Part shown: piece after piece, positions 34,513 through 44,925 of the stretch
How positions within the stretch are numbered: the stretch's first letter is position 1
How the letters are laid out: each line of letters begins with the position of its first letter
Source of the DNA: Turritopsis dohrnii
Taxonomy: Eukaryota; Cnidaria; Hydrozoa; Anthoathecata; Oceaniidae
Assembly (NCBI GenBank): GCA_027922465.2
Contig: BQMF02000025.1
Span: forward strand, 816,001 to 880,000
Length of the DNA stretch: 64,000 bases
Direction of reading: 5' to 3'
Translations under genes and position numbers: made by a program
The notes under the pieces: generated by a model
Database searches by the model: none
Seen by the model: only the letters and a program-made list of their open reading frames with translations
Told to the model about the DNA's origin: nothing

Positions 34513-36810
34513 TTTCTTTCCTTTCTTAGAGATTAGAAGATGGAAGGAAAACAAAAATGTACTCAAACAATTGTAAGAAGTGTTACTATTGGAAGAACAT
34601 GATTAAAGACTTGTAGTTCAGGAAAAATACGAAAAATTATCCACATGCAACCATTACTAAAGCGTCAGTACTAACTTGACAAAAGATGTAGTTTTATTAA
34701 AAATTTGGACACGAATAGGTTTTTGAATTTCCAGTTCTCATATAAAAATACACGCTTTTCTTTTCATAAGAATACACTTTGTAAGAATGTTCAAGATGAT
34801 GGCCAAAAAGTTAAGAATGTCGTAAGAATATCGCCATCATAAGATTTAGTGAGCTCAAAATTTATTTTTTCAGAATTTATTTGGTTTTATATGTAGGTGC
34901 TATTCTTTTGTAAATATCAATGTAAACATTCTCTGTGTTTTGTTGCAGTTTTTTCTCCTATCAGCCTTTTTTTACCTTTCGAGTTTTATCTTTAGTTTCT
35001 GGGCATGAAAAGTTAGATACGGCCTTAAGAATGTCTTAAGAATATATTAGCATGATTTTGACTAAAATCATGAAACGAAAAAACACCATTCTTATAAAAG
35101 AAAAAGCGTGTCTGACCCATCCTAACAGAGTGGATTCTGAGTCTTTAATCGCTTGTAAAGTCAATCTCTATTCGTAGAAGACCAAGTCTGTTATCGCTTT
35201 CCTTGAATGTGACATATGGCAATAGCCCAGTTCAATTTCTTTTCAATTTTGTTTCAATGAATGCAATATGTTTCGTTTTTCTCTTTTTCTTTCTTGAAAT
35301 TGTTTTTCGCTTTGTTTTTGGTTGTTTCTCTGTTGTACTCTTATCTCTTTAACCGATGTAAAGATCAAAATGATGTCCGAACACAGCATGTGTTTTATTA
35401 TAGTATGGGAAGCCTGGTTATTTGCCGACTGAAGTGAAAAATACGATTTATTGCCTCTTCGTCATTCGCCATTTTAAACTTCCCGCTGATAACAGTTAGA
35501 ACATCAAACATTAGCCGACACAAAAGAGACAACAATAGATTTTTTATCTATTCAAGTCGTTCACTATCCATCTCCCTCACACATTCCTGGTTTAACAGAA
35601 AAATCGTGAAGCCTTTTTTATGCCGAATTTTATACCGAGGGTATACCGAGGGTTTATATCCAAAGGGTTTGGAATTCTCATCAAATGAGATATTGATATA
35701 GAAAACAATGACCTTACTTGTAGAGCTGCAACATCTTGATCCTGTTAGAGCACCACTTGAAGTACAAAAAAAACGTGGGTGGCCATTATGTAACAGTAGA
35801 AATTCCGCGATTTCCCCGCTTTTGTGGAATCGGATGAACTCAAAAAGGTGATTTTTTCAAACATAGTCGTAGTACATTTCATCATCCTGTTGACATCTTC
35901 AGGCTAAAAACCTACAATGATACAGTTGAAAACTTGAAAAAATAAGAATAAAAATATCAACATACGTACATTCTAACATGATATGTAAACCAAAAAAACC
36001 CAAAAACCAATGTAATTTTTTATATTTCATCGTCATAATCGCCAGGCGCTTAAGACGATTTTGACGATTACAAAAGAGTTCACATTAAACAATTACGATG
36101 GTTATGACGATTGCACCGACTGGTAGCAAAGTTTGCATCGTAGACTAAGCTGGTTGTGAGTAATTAGTAATTGAATATGTAGATGTCGATTGATAATATT
36201 GTCTAATTCAACATGATGCCAGACACGATATGAACCTGTCATTAAAGCCATGTGATATTTATTCAATAATACAAGGAATATCTGTTTACAAACGTTATGT
36301 AAGATAAATATTTGAAACTGGAAGACTCACATGTGTACACAGGTCCATTGATAACAGTTGGCGACGAAGTAAAAGGAAAAGAAAAGTGTAGAGAATAAAT
36401 AAAAATAAACAACAGAAGAAAATAAAATGGCGAACTGGTTTACCTATGTTAGAACCTTTTTGTGTTGACAGTAGCATCACAACAAATTTAGATAAAAAGT
36501 GGTTGGAGTGGTTGGAGGATTTCATGAAAGTGGTTGGAGTGGTTGGAGGATGTCATGAACTTCAATGTTTTCAACGAAAAACAAACTACTGGAAAAGAAT
36601 TTAATGGAAATAATTGATGAGGAAAGACAATATCCAGTTTTTATATTTGTCAATCTTTCATGAAATCAGATATAGTTCAAGATATTGTAAAAATCATTGA
36701 TTGCACAACTTTCGTATCTCGAACTTTCACATGAAACGCTTTACTTCCATTGGCCAATGGCATTACTAGATCTTTCTCAGAGGTAAAATTTATTTTAAGA
36801 ATATTTATCG
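34513..36810. other. Non-coding stretch
   Basis: No gene recognised. Short direct repeats (TATACCGAGGG twice at 35631-35650; a GTGGTTGGAGTGGTTGGAGGAT string twice at 36500-36552) and CGAT-rich inverted motifs near 36025-36115 are present. Confidence 0.4.
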
Positions 36811-37051
36811 ACTTACTTACATTACGAATTGTTACCCAGGATAGCCTCTTCAGTTCCTTAAGGTACTGTTATCAAGGAGGGTCCTGCGAAGGAGGTCTTA
36901 GAGCATTGAAAGCCCCCATTTGGGCTACGGAATGCTAAGCAGAGAGGAGTGATTCACACTGTTATAGTCGCTGGCATGACTCGGTCGGGGATTGAACCCA
37001 CAACCTACCGAACAGGAAGCGAGCACTCTACCACAAGGCTACCAGTGGGTG
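36811..37051 (-). mobile_element. tRNA-derived SINE, copy 1
   Basis: Read on the minus strand the head is tRNA-like. It has an A box (TGGTAGAGTGCTCGC) and a B box (GGGTTCAATCC) at the usual distance. A body shared with copy 2 (TAGCCCAAATGGGGGCTTT) and a short GTAAGTAAGT tail follow. It lacks about 55 bp of body that copy 2 has (just before the shared core). Pol III transcription is expected from the family, not shown. Confidence 0.8.
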
Positions 37052-38155
37052 AAGCTACCAGTCGGTTGTATCCAAATGGGAAACAAAAAGATAACCATTT
37101 TTTTCATTATCTTTTCACCAAACAAACTTAACATCATACCCGTGGCCTACTCTTATAGAATAGCCTCACTGTCAAACGGAAGGAAGATCAAAGAGCTAAT
37201 CCTTAGTGTGTTGATGTTATCATTTGAAATGATATACCTATTGCCAACTATTTGATTTTGTAAAACATATTGTAGAAAAGAACTGCTACTAAGTACCACA
37301 AGTACTACTAATTTCATCGAAGCAAACACATTTATATTTAGGTAATCGAGGCTACTGAATCTGAACACGACTTAGGATTTACCCATGGAAACTTTGCTTC
37401 TTTAATAACTTCACTTCAACAACTCGACAGGTTGATGTTTCTTAACACCCAATCTTTTTTCAATATGTAAAGCTTCTTTTCTTTCGTTTAGTTAGTTGTT
37501 CGTGAAGTATTGAAGATTTAAACATAGCTTTTGAGACTAAAACATTTTGTTATGAAGTTTGATTTTCCACGTACTATTGTGTGTTAAAGTTCTTGGATAA
37601 ACCACTGACCAGGCAAAATATACCATAATACAGACATCTAACGTAATAGTGTGAGGAGTAGCTACGTGTGATTCCACCCCATAAATTATAGAATTTTCAT
37701 AAGCTCCAAATTTAAGCTTTATCTTCATATAAAAGTTATTTTGAGGTCAGCTGGCGCAACCCTGGTGGAATCAGATTTTAGGCCCAATAGATTTTCCCTA
37801 AAATTGCTTCCCATAAGTTACATGAACCAAACTCGAGGAAAAGTTACTTTGCTATGTCAGCAATATAAAATCACAAAAACTTACTAAAATGTTTGGTGGT
37901 ATCGTCCACCTTACTCGCCCCAAACCCCTGACCCAAATTATTGAATTAGGAACATTTGTGACGAGTTAAAATGATTTTTTTGCTGGAAACCCTTTCTTTG
38001 AGCGTATTGGTAAATTATTTAATTCAAATCACACAGTCAATGACTAGTATATTTTTTAAAAGTTAAGTATGATCTTTTCAAACATAAAGAAATGTTTATA
38101 TCAGAATAAAAGTTTGTATTTTCGGTTCAGTTGCTGCACGCTCTACCGTAGTTAC
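37052..38155. other. Non-coding stretch / probable intron of the SAM-like gene
   Basis: No coding exon recognised. If the SAM-like gene splices at its third donor, this stretch is intron; the next exon was not found. Confidence 0.4.
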
Positions 38156-38648
38156 CAAAAGTGGCCAATTCGCTGCTCAATTCTTCTTGGCATACAATAG
38201 CTCTTCACCATCATAAGATCTCCTCTTGATGTCAAACCAAGTGCTGCAAAGTCTGATTCGGATGCTTCCCAACATGCTTCTTTATCCATCTAAAAAATGA
38301 ACGCAACAAAAGGTCCAAATATTTGTTCCGAACTTCATCAAATTTATACCTTAATTGCCTTAACCTGCTTGTGTTGTTCTACCATTGATTAACCGTACAT
38401 AAGTGAGTTGAAAACAATTGAGAAAACCCTTTATTTTATAATCATCAAAATTATGTTTAATGTTTTATAAAGTATATACCTTATTTTCCCTAAAGTTTCG
38501 CATAACTGCTGCAGCAACATTTTGCGTGTCTAAGAAGGTACATATCTACCATATGAAACAAAACATAAAGATTAGAAAATGCTGGCAAGTAATCTATTTA
38601 TTTAAAACACTGTTTGGTTACCTCTTCTACATCATCGCGAATCGCCAT
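38156..38648 (-). CDS. SAM-like domain protein, first three exons
   Basis: Three exons join in frame with consensus splice sites. Exon 1 is 38648-38622 (MAIRDDVEE, donor GTAACC). Exon 2 is 38545-38480 (ICTFLDTQNVAAAVMRNFRENK, donor GTATAT). Exon 3 is 38289-38156 (starts MDKEACWEASESDFAALGL). All were missed by simple ORF length. The joined product (about 65 residues to KSYC) has the pattern of a SAM-type helical bundle: FL, a helix pair, EN.(D), L.E.DF..LGL...GDL. The frame then either splices at TTTTG|GTAACT or ends at a TAA immediately after Trp. Function unknown; SAM folds mediate protein contacts. It lies just downstream of the polymerase pseudogene on the same strand, but I see no evidence that the two are one gene. 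Confidence 0.6.
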
Positions 38649-38835
38649 CTTGTTCTCTTGGAATACTACCACCTGAATACCTCGTCTGCCGGCTGCCGAC
38701 TATAACTGATGGAAAGTGTTTTCCGCTAGTTATAAGTGGCGGGAAGTGTTTTAGTTGAATGATTGATGGATATTAAGAAAGTAGATGTGAATCCAAATAA
38801 AGGAATAAATTTATAATAACATGAATCATACATAC

Positions 38836-41742
38836 GAAGATTAACCTCTAAAATGTATCCCATTCCATCAGTATCACTAACTTCATTAATGTCTAAAACA
38901 TTAATTTCGTTATTATTCAACCACCTGAAAGCATGTGTGTGTAAATGCTGAGACATTGCCCATCCATACAGATTGTTTGCATCTAAATAAATTACATGCT
39001 CCAACGGTCGTTCTGGACGATAGCTATCTAACTGTGCCAGATTGGCTTTAGCATAGCGATGTGTGATCATCGAGACGCCACCTCGTATTCCCTTTTTGAT
39101 GAAAAGGTGATGATCGATAACAGTCAACAGTTCCAGAGTAACTCCTGTCATGTTCAGTGCTGCCTTCCATGATAAGCCAGGTGCTGTGTACAAATGTGCC
39201 GGATCAAGATTATAGAACTGCAAACATGTTGAGCGAAAACATCAGCGATACAAATCGTGATATTCTTGGAGGTTATTTAGATCGAAATATTTCCAAATCT
39301 GTATGATAAAATTGACATCACTTAAAAATCACTTAATATTTTGACTAAAACCAAACAAAGCAAATAAAGAATAACACAAAAACAAAACAAAACAAAAAGA
39401 TAACTTGCAGTCATGTTCGTAATTTTCCTCGGATATTCATTGTAATGTTAGCAAACTGTTCCTTCGGAGGCAATGAATTTTCCTTAAATTTATCGAAAGA
39501 ATCCATGTACTCGTATGGATATAGCCCCTTTCGTGTTAGCAACTTAAGGTCCTCTTCAACCTCCTGATCAAATGGTTGATGTACTTGGACTGTTTCGCAA
39601 TCCCCACTTCGATAATCATGACCTTGGTTAATAAGACACTCATTCAAATCTCCATCTGTATCGTCTAATTGTGGACCATCCTATCTATCGGCAATAGTGG
39701 ATGCACGGCCTTTCAGAAATTTCGGTTTTATACATAGGTACCATTTATCCGAATTATTGTGTTCAATAGTTTGAGCTACGCTAATAGACATTGGAATCTT
39801 TCTTTTCAAAATTTCACGTAATTCAGCCACTTCAGCAAGAATGTGTTCAATGAATTTCTCTGATGCGTCTTTTCCAACATAAATATATGGAGCTTTATAA
39901 AATCAATCGTCGGTGGATACGATGTATGTTGCAAAACTACAAGGAACATGCACTGTATCTTTTTCTTGTTGATGGTTGCGACACTCCTTCTTCATTTGAT
40001 CCCTCCATTTTTGGGAGAATGCTTTCGAAATCAGCGTAAACGACGAAGGGTAAGCTGCTTAGCAACATCATTGAAGAAAACTTTATTGCAGTTAAATTTA
40101 TCTTCCTTTTCTGGCACATACACCCTCTGTGCATCATGTAAACGACAAATTTCCACATGTTTTTTATGCGTTTCACTTGAGGCGTGAGGTTGGAGGCAGT
40201 AATCACTGTAAAAAGACTTATGTTGATGTTTGAAACGTGGTGCTGTTATGAGCCCACTCATGCTTCGAATTTGTACATAGTGGTATGAATCTTCATCCTT
40301 ATTCAACAGTAGCTGATTAACATGATTTCTTCTTTCATCGTTTTTGATGCTGCTAATCCTTACATGAAACATCTTTTTCTCCTCGTACCCAAAGACGTTA
40401 ACGCTAATTTGGTTGTAGTTCAGTTTTTCAAATTTCTCAATTTGGTTGATTTTCAGTGGAAACTGTAATACTTTCATGTTAACTCATTCTCATAAGGTAC
40501 ATAATCGGTGACGCGATTTGGATTTGTAGCAGTGTGCAAGAATGCACCAGAGAAAGCACTTTTGGTCTTTGTTTTTGATGTTGTCTAGAATGTGTTTATG
40601 TTGAAGTTCGTTCGGTAATTCAATAAATGATGAGCCATGGAACGGATCATAAGTTGAAATTCCTGAAAATAAATAAAAATACAATAACAATAAAATATAT
40701 TAAATGAATGAATAAAAAACAAAAACAATATTATTAAAATGCAAATCATACTCACCAAATCTAAATGAAACAGCTGATGTACAACCCAACCAGTACCATT
40801 ACGTTCAAAATCGTCAATTTTCTCCTTTAGTTGTTCGAAGATGGCGTCTGCTTCACTTGTAATTTTGCTATGTCTTAGAAGAGTATAAACATCAGACTGG
40901 CGGATCTGTTACATCACTGCGATCTTTTTTTCCTTGGCAAAAATGATTGATGCAGAAACATAATACTTTATACCACACGTAGCAGCTTCCTCATTCAATA
41001 TTATGTTAAACATTTCGATGGCGGTTTTGATGGACTCAATATCATGTCCGTTGATATCGTGTCTATAAACACTTGTATTATTATTGAGTGCTACAATCAC
41101 GATGTATGGTTCAGTATTTCGACTTGATCTTTCTGTTTGTTTGGAAATACGTCCCCGAAACCCACCATAACCTTTCATGGTAGCATTTATTATCCTGCCT
41201 TTGAAATAGTTCCCCCATCCTCTACAAATATGTGTAGGATCTATTTGATATTCTGCTTCGACCAAATCGTTCTCGTCTATGGAAAAAGATAAAAACAGAA
41301 ATAAAAACAAAACAAAACATTATTATAGATTAGCAAACGAATCTCCCAATATCATTTAAAAGTGGCAACAATTAAATGAATTTATTAGCCTGCACACAAC
41401 GGTGGAGCCATGATATTCTGTTGGTTCTCTTCTTGTTGATTAACTAGTTGAGAACTTCTCACGAAATCATTGAATATTGTTGATGGATCTTAAAGTTGAA
41501 AAGAAACAAAGTTGCAAAATGAAAAGATGAAAAAAAAACAAACCTATGTCAAAGGTAATGTCTGATGAATTTTGGAATGAGAGGTGATCAATGTCATTTA
41601 ATTCGGTTGAACCATTAGTTATTTGAGAACCTTCTCCATTATTTTGGTCATTCAATTCGTTCGGATTATTATTTTCATGATTGTTATCATTAGAATCGAA
41701 ATCCAAATGTTCAAAAATGTCGAATGTTGGTTGGTTATTGAC
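38836..41742 (-). pseudogene. DNA polymerase B (Polinton/plasmid-like) pseudogene with introns
   Basis: Fragments in order on the minus strand match protein-primed family-B polymerases as seen in Polintons. They are an N-terminal region (IFEQLKEKIDDFERNGTGW), SSFIELPNELQHKHILDN with CFLWCILA, the exonuclease motif VVYADFES, KGLYPYEYMDSFDKF, YNLDPAHLYTAPGLSW, and YLDANNLYGWAMSQ. It is broken: frameshifts, a TAG near 39680, loss of the middle exonuclease motifs and of the polymerase palm beyond GYILEVNL. Several breaks coincide with consensus splice sites: donor GTGAGT / acceptor TTTTCAG between about 40755 and 40661, acceptor CCATAG at about 41280, donor GTATGT at 38835. It therefore looks like a spliced gene that later decayed. 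The right end abuts the 18S fragment. Confidence 0.75.
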
Positions 41743-42614
41743 AGACTTCTGGAAGGGATGTATTTATTAGATTAAAAACCAATGCGAGTCCTCGTGGCTC
41801 GTCTACTTGGTGATTCATGATAACTTTTCGAATCGCATGGCCGAGAGCCGGCGATGTTTCATTCAAATTTCTGCCCTATCAACTGTCGATGGTAAGGAAG
41901 TGGCTTACCATGGTTGTAACGGGTGACGGAGAATTAGGGTTCGATTCCGGAGAGGGAGTCTGAGAAACGGCTACCGAATCGAAGGAAGTCAGCAGGCACG
42001 AAAATTACCCAATCCCATCTCGGGGAGGTAGTGACAAGCAATAACGATACGGGGTCTTATTAGGTCTCGCAATTGGAATGAATACAATTTAAATCCTTTA
42101 ACGAGGATCAATTGGAGGGCAAGTCTGGTGCCAGCAGCCGCGGTAATTCCAGCTCCAATAGCGTATATTAAAGTTGTTGCAGTTAAAAAGCTTGTAGTTG
42201 GATTTCGGGACGGGCCAGTTGGTCCGCCGCAAGGTGTGTTACTGACTGGTTTGTTCTTCTTCGCAAAGACTGCGTGTGCCCTTCACTGAGTGTGCGTAGG
42301 ATTTACGACGTTTACTTTGAAAAAATTAGAGTGTTCAAAGCAGGCTATCGCTTGAATACATGAGCATGGAATAATGGAATAGGACAATTGGGGGCATCCA
42401 TATTTCGTTGTCAGAGGTGAAATTGTTGGATTTACGAAAGACGAATAACTGCGAAACGAAAGTGAGAGGGACGAAGACGATCAGATATCGTCCTAGTTCT
42501 AACCATAAACGATGTCGACTAGGGATCAGCGGGCGTTATTGTACGACCCCGTTGGCACCTTACGGGAAAGCAAAGTTTTTGGATTCCAGGGGAAGTATGG
42601 TTGGAAAGCTGAAA
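41743..42614 (+). rRNA. 18S rRNA pseudogene, 5' segment
   Basis: Begins inside the 18S at GACTTCTGGAAGGGATGTAT. It runs through well-known landmarks: GCCAGCAGCCGCGGTAATTC at about 42130, the V4 region with GTCCGCCGCAAGGTGTGTTA, and GGGAAGTATGGTTGGAAAGC near the end. It lacks the first part of the gene. Two internal deletions of about 50 nt each are visible against 18S as I remember it (after GGAATAGGAC near 42385 and after ACTGCGAA near 42455), so it is not a functional copy. The V4 wording is cnidarian-like. The segment ends at GCTGAAA, where element 1 begins. Confidence 0.9.
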
Positions 42615-42838
42615 GCCAAAGTGTGCCGTACGATATCCGTTGGACTGTGGACTATGAAAGCCAAGTACTGACTATCTGCCTACTCGTGACTCAACTGGTA
42701 ACGTTTCATATTCAAACGGCTAAATGATAGTCAGTGGGCCAGCGGAAGGGGCCATAACCTCCTATTTCTACCTTATGGTAACAAGCCATGTAGACTAACC
42801 CTCTTCATGGTGGGTACATCTGGGTTCCAAATAGAAAT

Positions 42839-44467
42839 GACAAAAGTATTCCAAGTACTACATATGACGCGGAAGCGTGCGCCACCGGATCGGAACCGGA
42901 TATAAGTAACGACGAAACAGCGAGAGTTCTACATCCGGGAAACTCTGGATGTTGGAAATTTCCGTTATGCCAGGGTCCGTTCAACATCAATATGGCCCTG
43001 TACAAACACCTGCTACGATATCATCAGACCAACAAGAAAAACCTTCGTAATGTATGCACGAAATGCAATATGCAAAGTAGTGTACGCAGGAGTATTGGTA
43101 CGCACCTTAGAACGTGTCAGGGTATAGTTGAGCAGCTGCCTGATCCTAACCTTTTGCACAAATGCCTTCATTGCCCAAGGTCCTTCGGGACCTACGCCGG
43201 GCAGCGACAACATGAGCGAACACAACACCCAAAAGAGTATTCGTTTGGTCGAAAAACGAACTCGAAGAATTGGCAAAGAAAGAAAAGTCGCTCCGAACCG
43301 AGGGCATTGGAAAGATAAACATCCAGTTGCACGAGTTCTTTCCATACAGAACCGTGCAGGCAATTGGGAAAATCAGAAAGTCATCGCAGTATCAAAACAT
43401 CTATGCTAGCGAGCTTACTACTGACCCTGAATGGTAAACAAATATCGGTATTTCCAGAATAATGTAGGGAATGAGAGCTCCCAATGACGAATGGATTTCA
43501 ACTCAAACTAGCTCTGACCCTTTCGACGTCACCCTCAAAGTAACCTTTGAGGGTCACGCCAGTTGGCAGGAGAAGAAAACCATCTTTAATGACCTAGTTA
43601 ATCTGGGTCCTCTGCCTCCTGTAAAGAAAGCACCAAAGACTGCAAAGTCCAAGGTGAAGAAAGCAACTGGTCGTGCTATTCGAACGCAATCACGACGCCA
43701 GAAATGGGCAGTTCTACAAGAGCTCTGGAAGAAAGATAGGAAGGGTGCAATCCAGAGAGTCATCAAAGGAGATTTTAATATCTCCTGCGATGACCCTTAT
43801 CCTACACTAGAACAACTAGACCAGTTCTATTGGGAAACACTGGAGGGCTGCTCTGATGAGGGGTAACTAGAACAGAGGGATGACAAGGTCAGCAATGTCA
43901 TCCTAACCCCAATAGCTCCAGTTGAAGTGTCCACTGCTATCAAAGAAACCTATAAGGATACTTCTGCTGGCCCTGACCGTTGGTAATTGCGACACCTTAA
44001 AGCCATCGGTACAGAGCGCCTCTCGCACCTCTTCAACTTTTGGTGGAAGAGTGGTGTAGTGCCACCTGAAGAAGGCGCGTGCAGGACAACGATTCTACAC
44101 AAAAAAGGGGACTGCGCAGATCATAACAACTGGAGACCTATAACTATTGGTAACCTGTTCGTTAGGCTCCTTGCTTAAGTGCTCGACAGTAAGTTCAGGG
44201 AACACATTCCATCCGCGACAGAAAGCCTTTATTAAGACCGATGGTTGTTATGCCAATGTTAAAATTGTGCAGGCAGCCATCAAACGTTCTCGTCCAGCCA
44301 AGAGGTAGGTCAACATCTGCTTCCTCGACTTAGCAAAGGCCTTTGACAGTATACCCCACTCATCCATCTGGAACGCATTACGGCGTAATGGTGTACCTGA
44401 TCACACCATCATCATCGTCAAGAGTCTGTACGAGAAGTGCACCACACAAATCCGTATACCTAACGGC
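42839..44467 (+). pseudogene. R2/R8-like ORF, N-terminal and RT start (broken)
   Basis: N-terminal zinc fingers occur in at least three units: C..FPLC...H....H at about 42947-43022, CTKCNMQ...H...C, and CLHCPRSF...H....H up to about 43225. A Myb-like segment follows in another frame (EELAKKEKSL...FPYRTVQAIGKI, about 43260-43380). The pre-RT region is at 43471-43866, and RT motifs are AGPDRW, NNWRPITIGN and LDLAKAFDSI up to 44467. The finger-Myb-RT order identifies the R2 superclade. Stops at 43864, 43984 and 44176 and several frame changes show it is dead. At 44467 it is cut by the Academ-like transposon within a TTQIRIPNG stretch that resumes at 51417. Confidence 0.85.
44459..44467. repeat. 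9-bp target-site duplication (left)
   Basis: CCTAACGGC here and again at 51408-51416 flank the 73-bp inverted repeats. Deleting the element plus one copy restores a continuous RT reading frame (...IRIPNGTTDPISVKKGAKQG...). Confidence 0.92.
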
Positions 44468-44925
44468 CAACCTCGAACCCAGGGTTTCTTGCCTTTTCGA
44501 TATACGGATGACGGCGAAGAAGACCCTGGTCCCGGCTGCTGCGTTCTCTAATTTCATTGGTTCATTGGTTCAGCAGGGTTCTCGAATAATTAAGCAGCGC
44601 GTTTGTTTATGAAAATGGTAAACGCAGAAGCGAGAATGAAAGTCCGAACACGTGGTTTGGAAGAGAAAAATTTATAAATTCATTGTTTTTGGAAAACCAT
44701 TATATTTTGTTGTTTTTTTAATTTGTATACATTGCAACTTATCAACCCTTTATCTGTATGTGCTTTTGGCCAAACTTGATAGTATAATAATGATTTTAAT
44801 AAAATATTTTTAGTTAAAATAGGCTGCCAGTCAGTGTGACTAGACTAATTTGTGGTGCCGTTCCTTCCCCATAGTTTTCAAGTAGCATATCAGTTGACTG
44901 ATGAATATGAATTTTTAGTTAAATA

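Noticed and set aside
42408..42727. Short plus-strand frames across 42.4-42.7 kb
   Set aside because: They are translations of 18S rRNA sequence and its junction with element 1.
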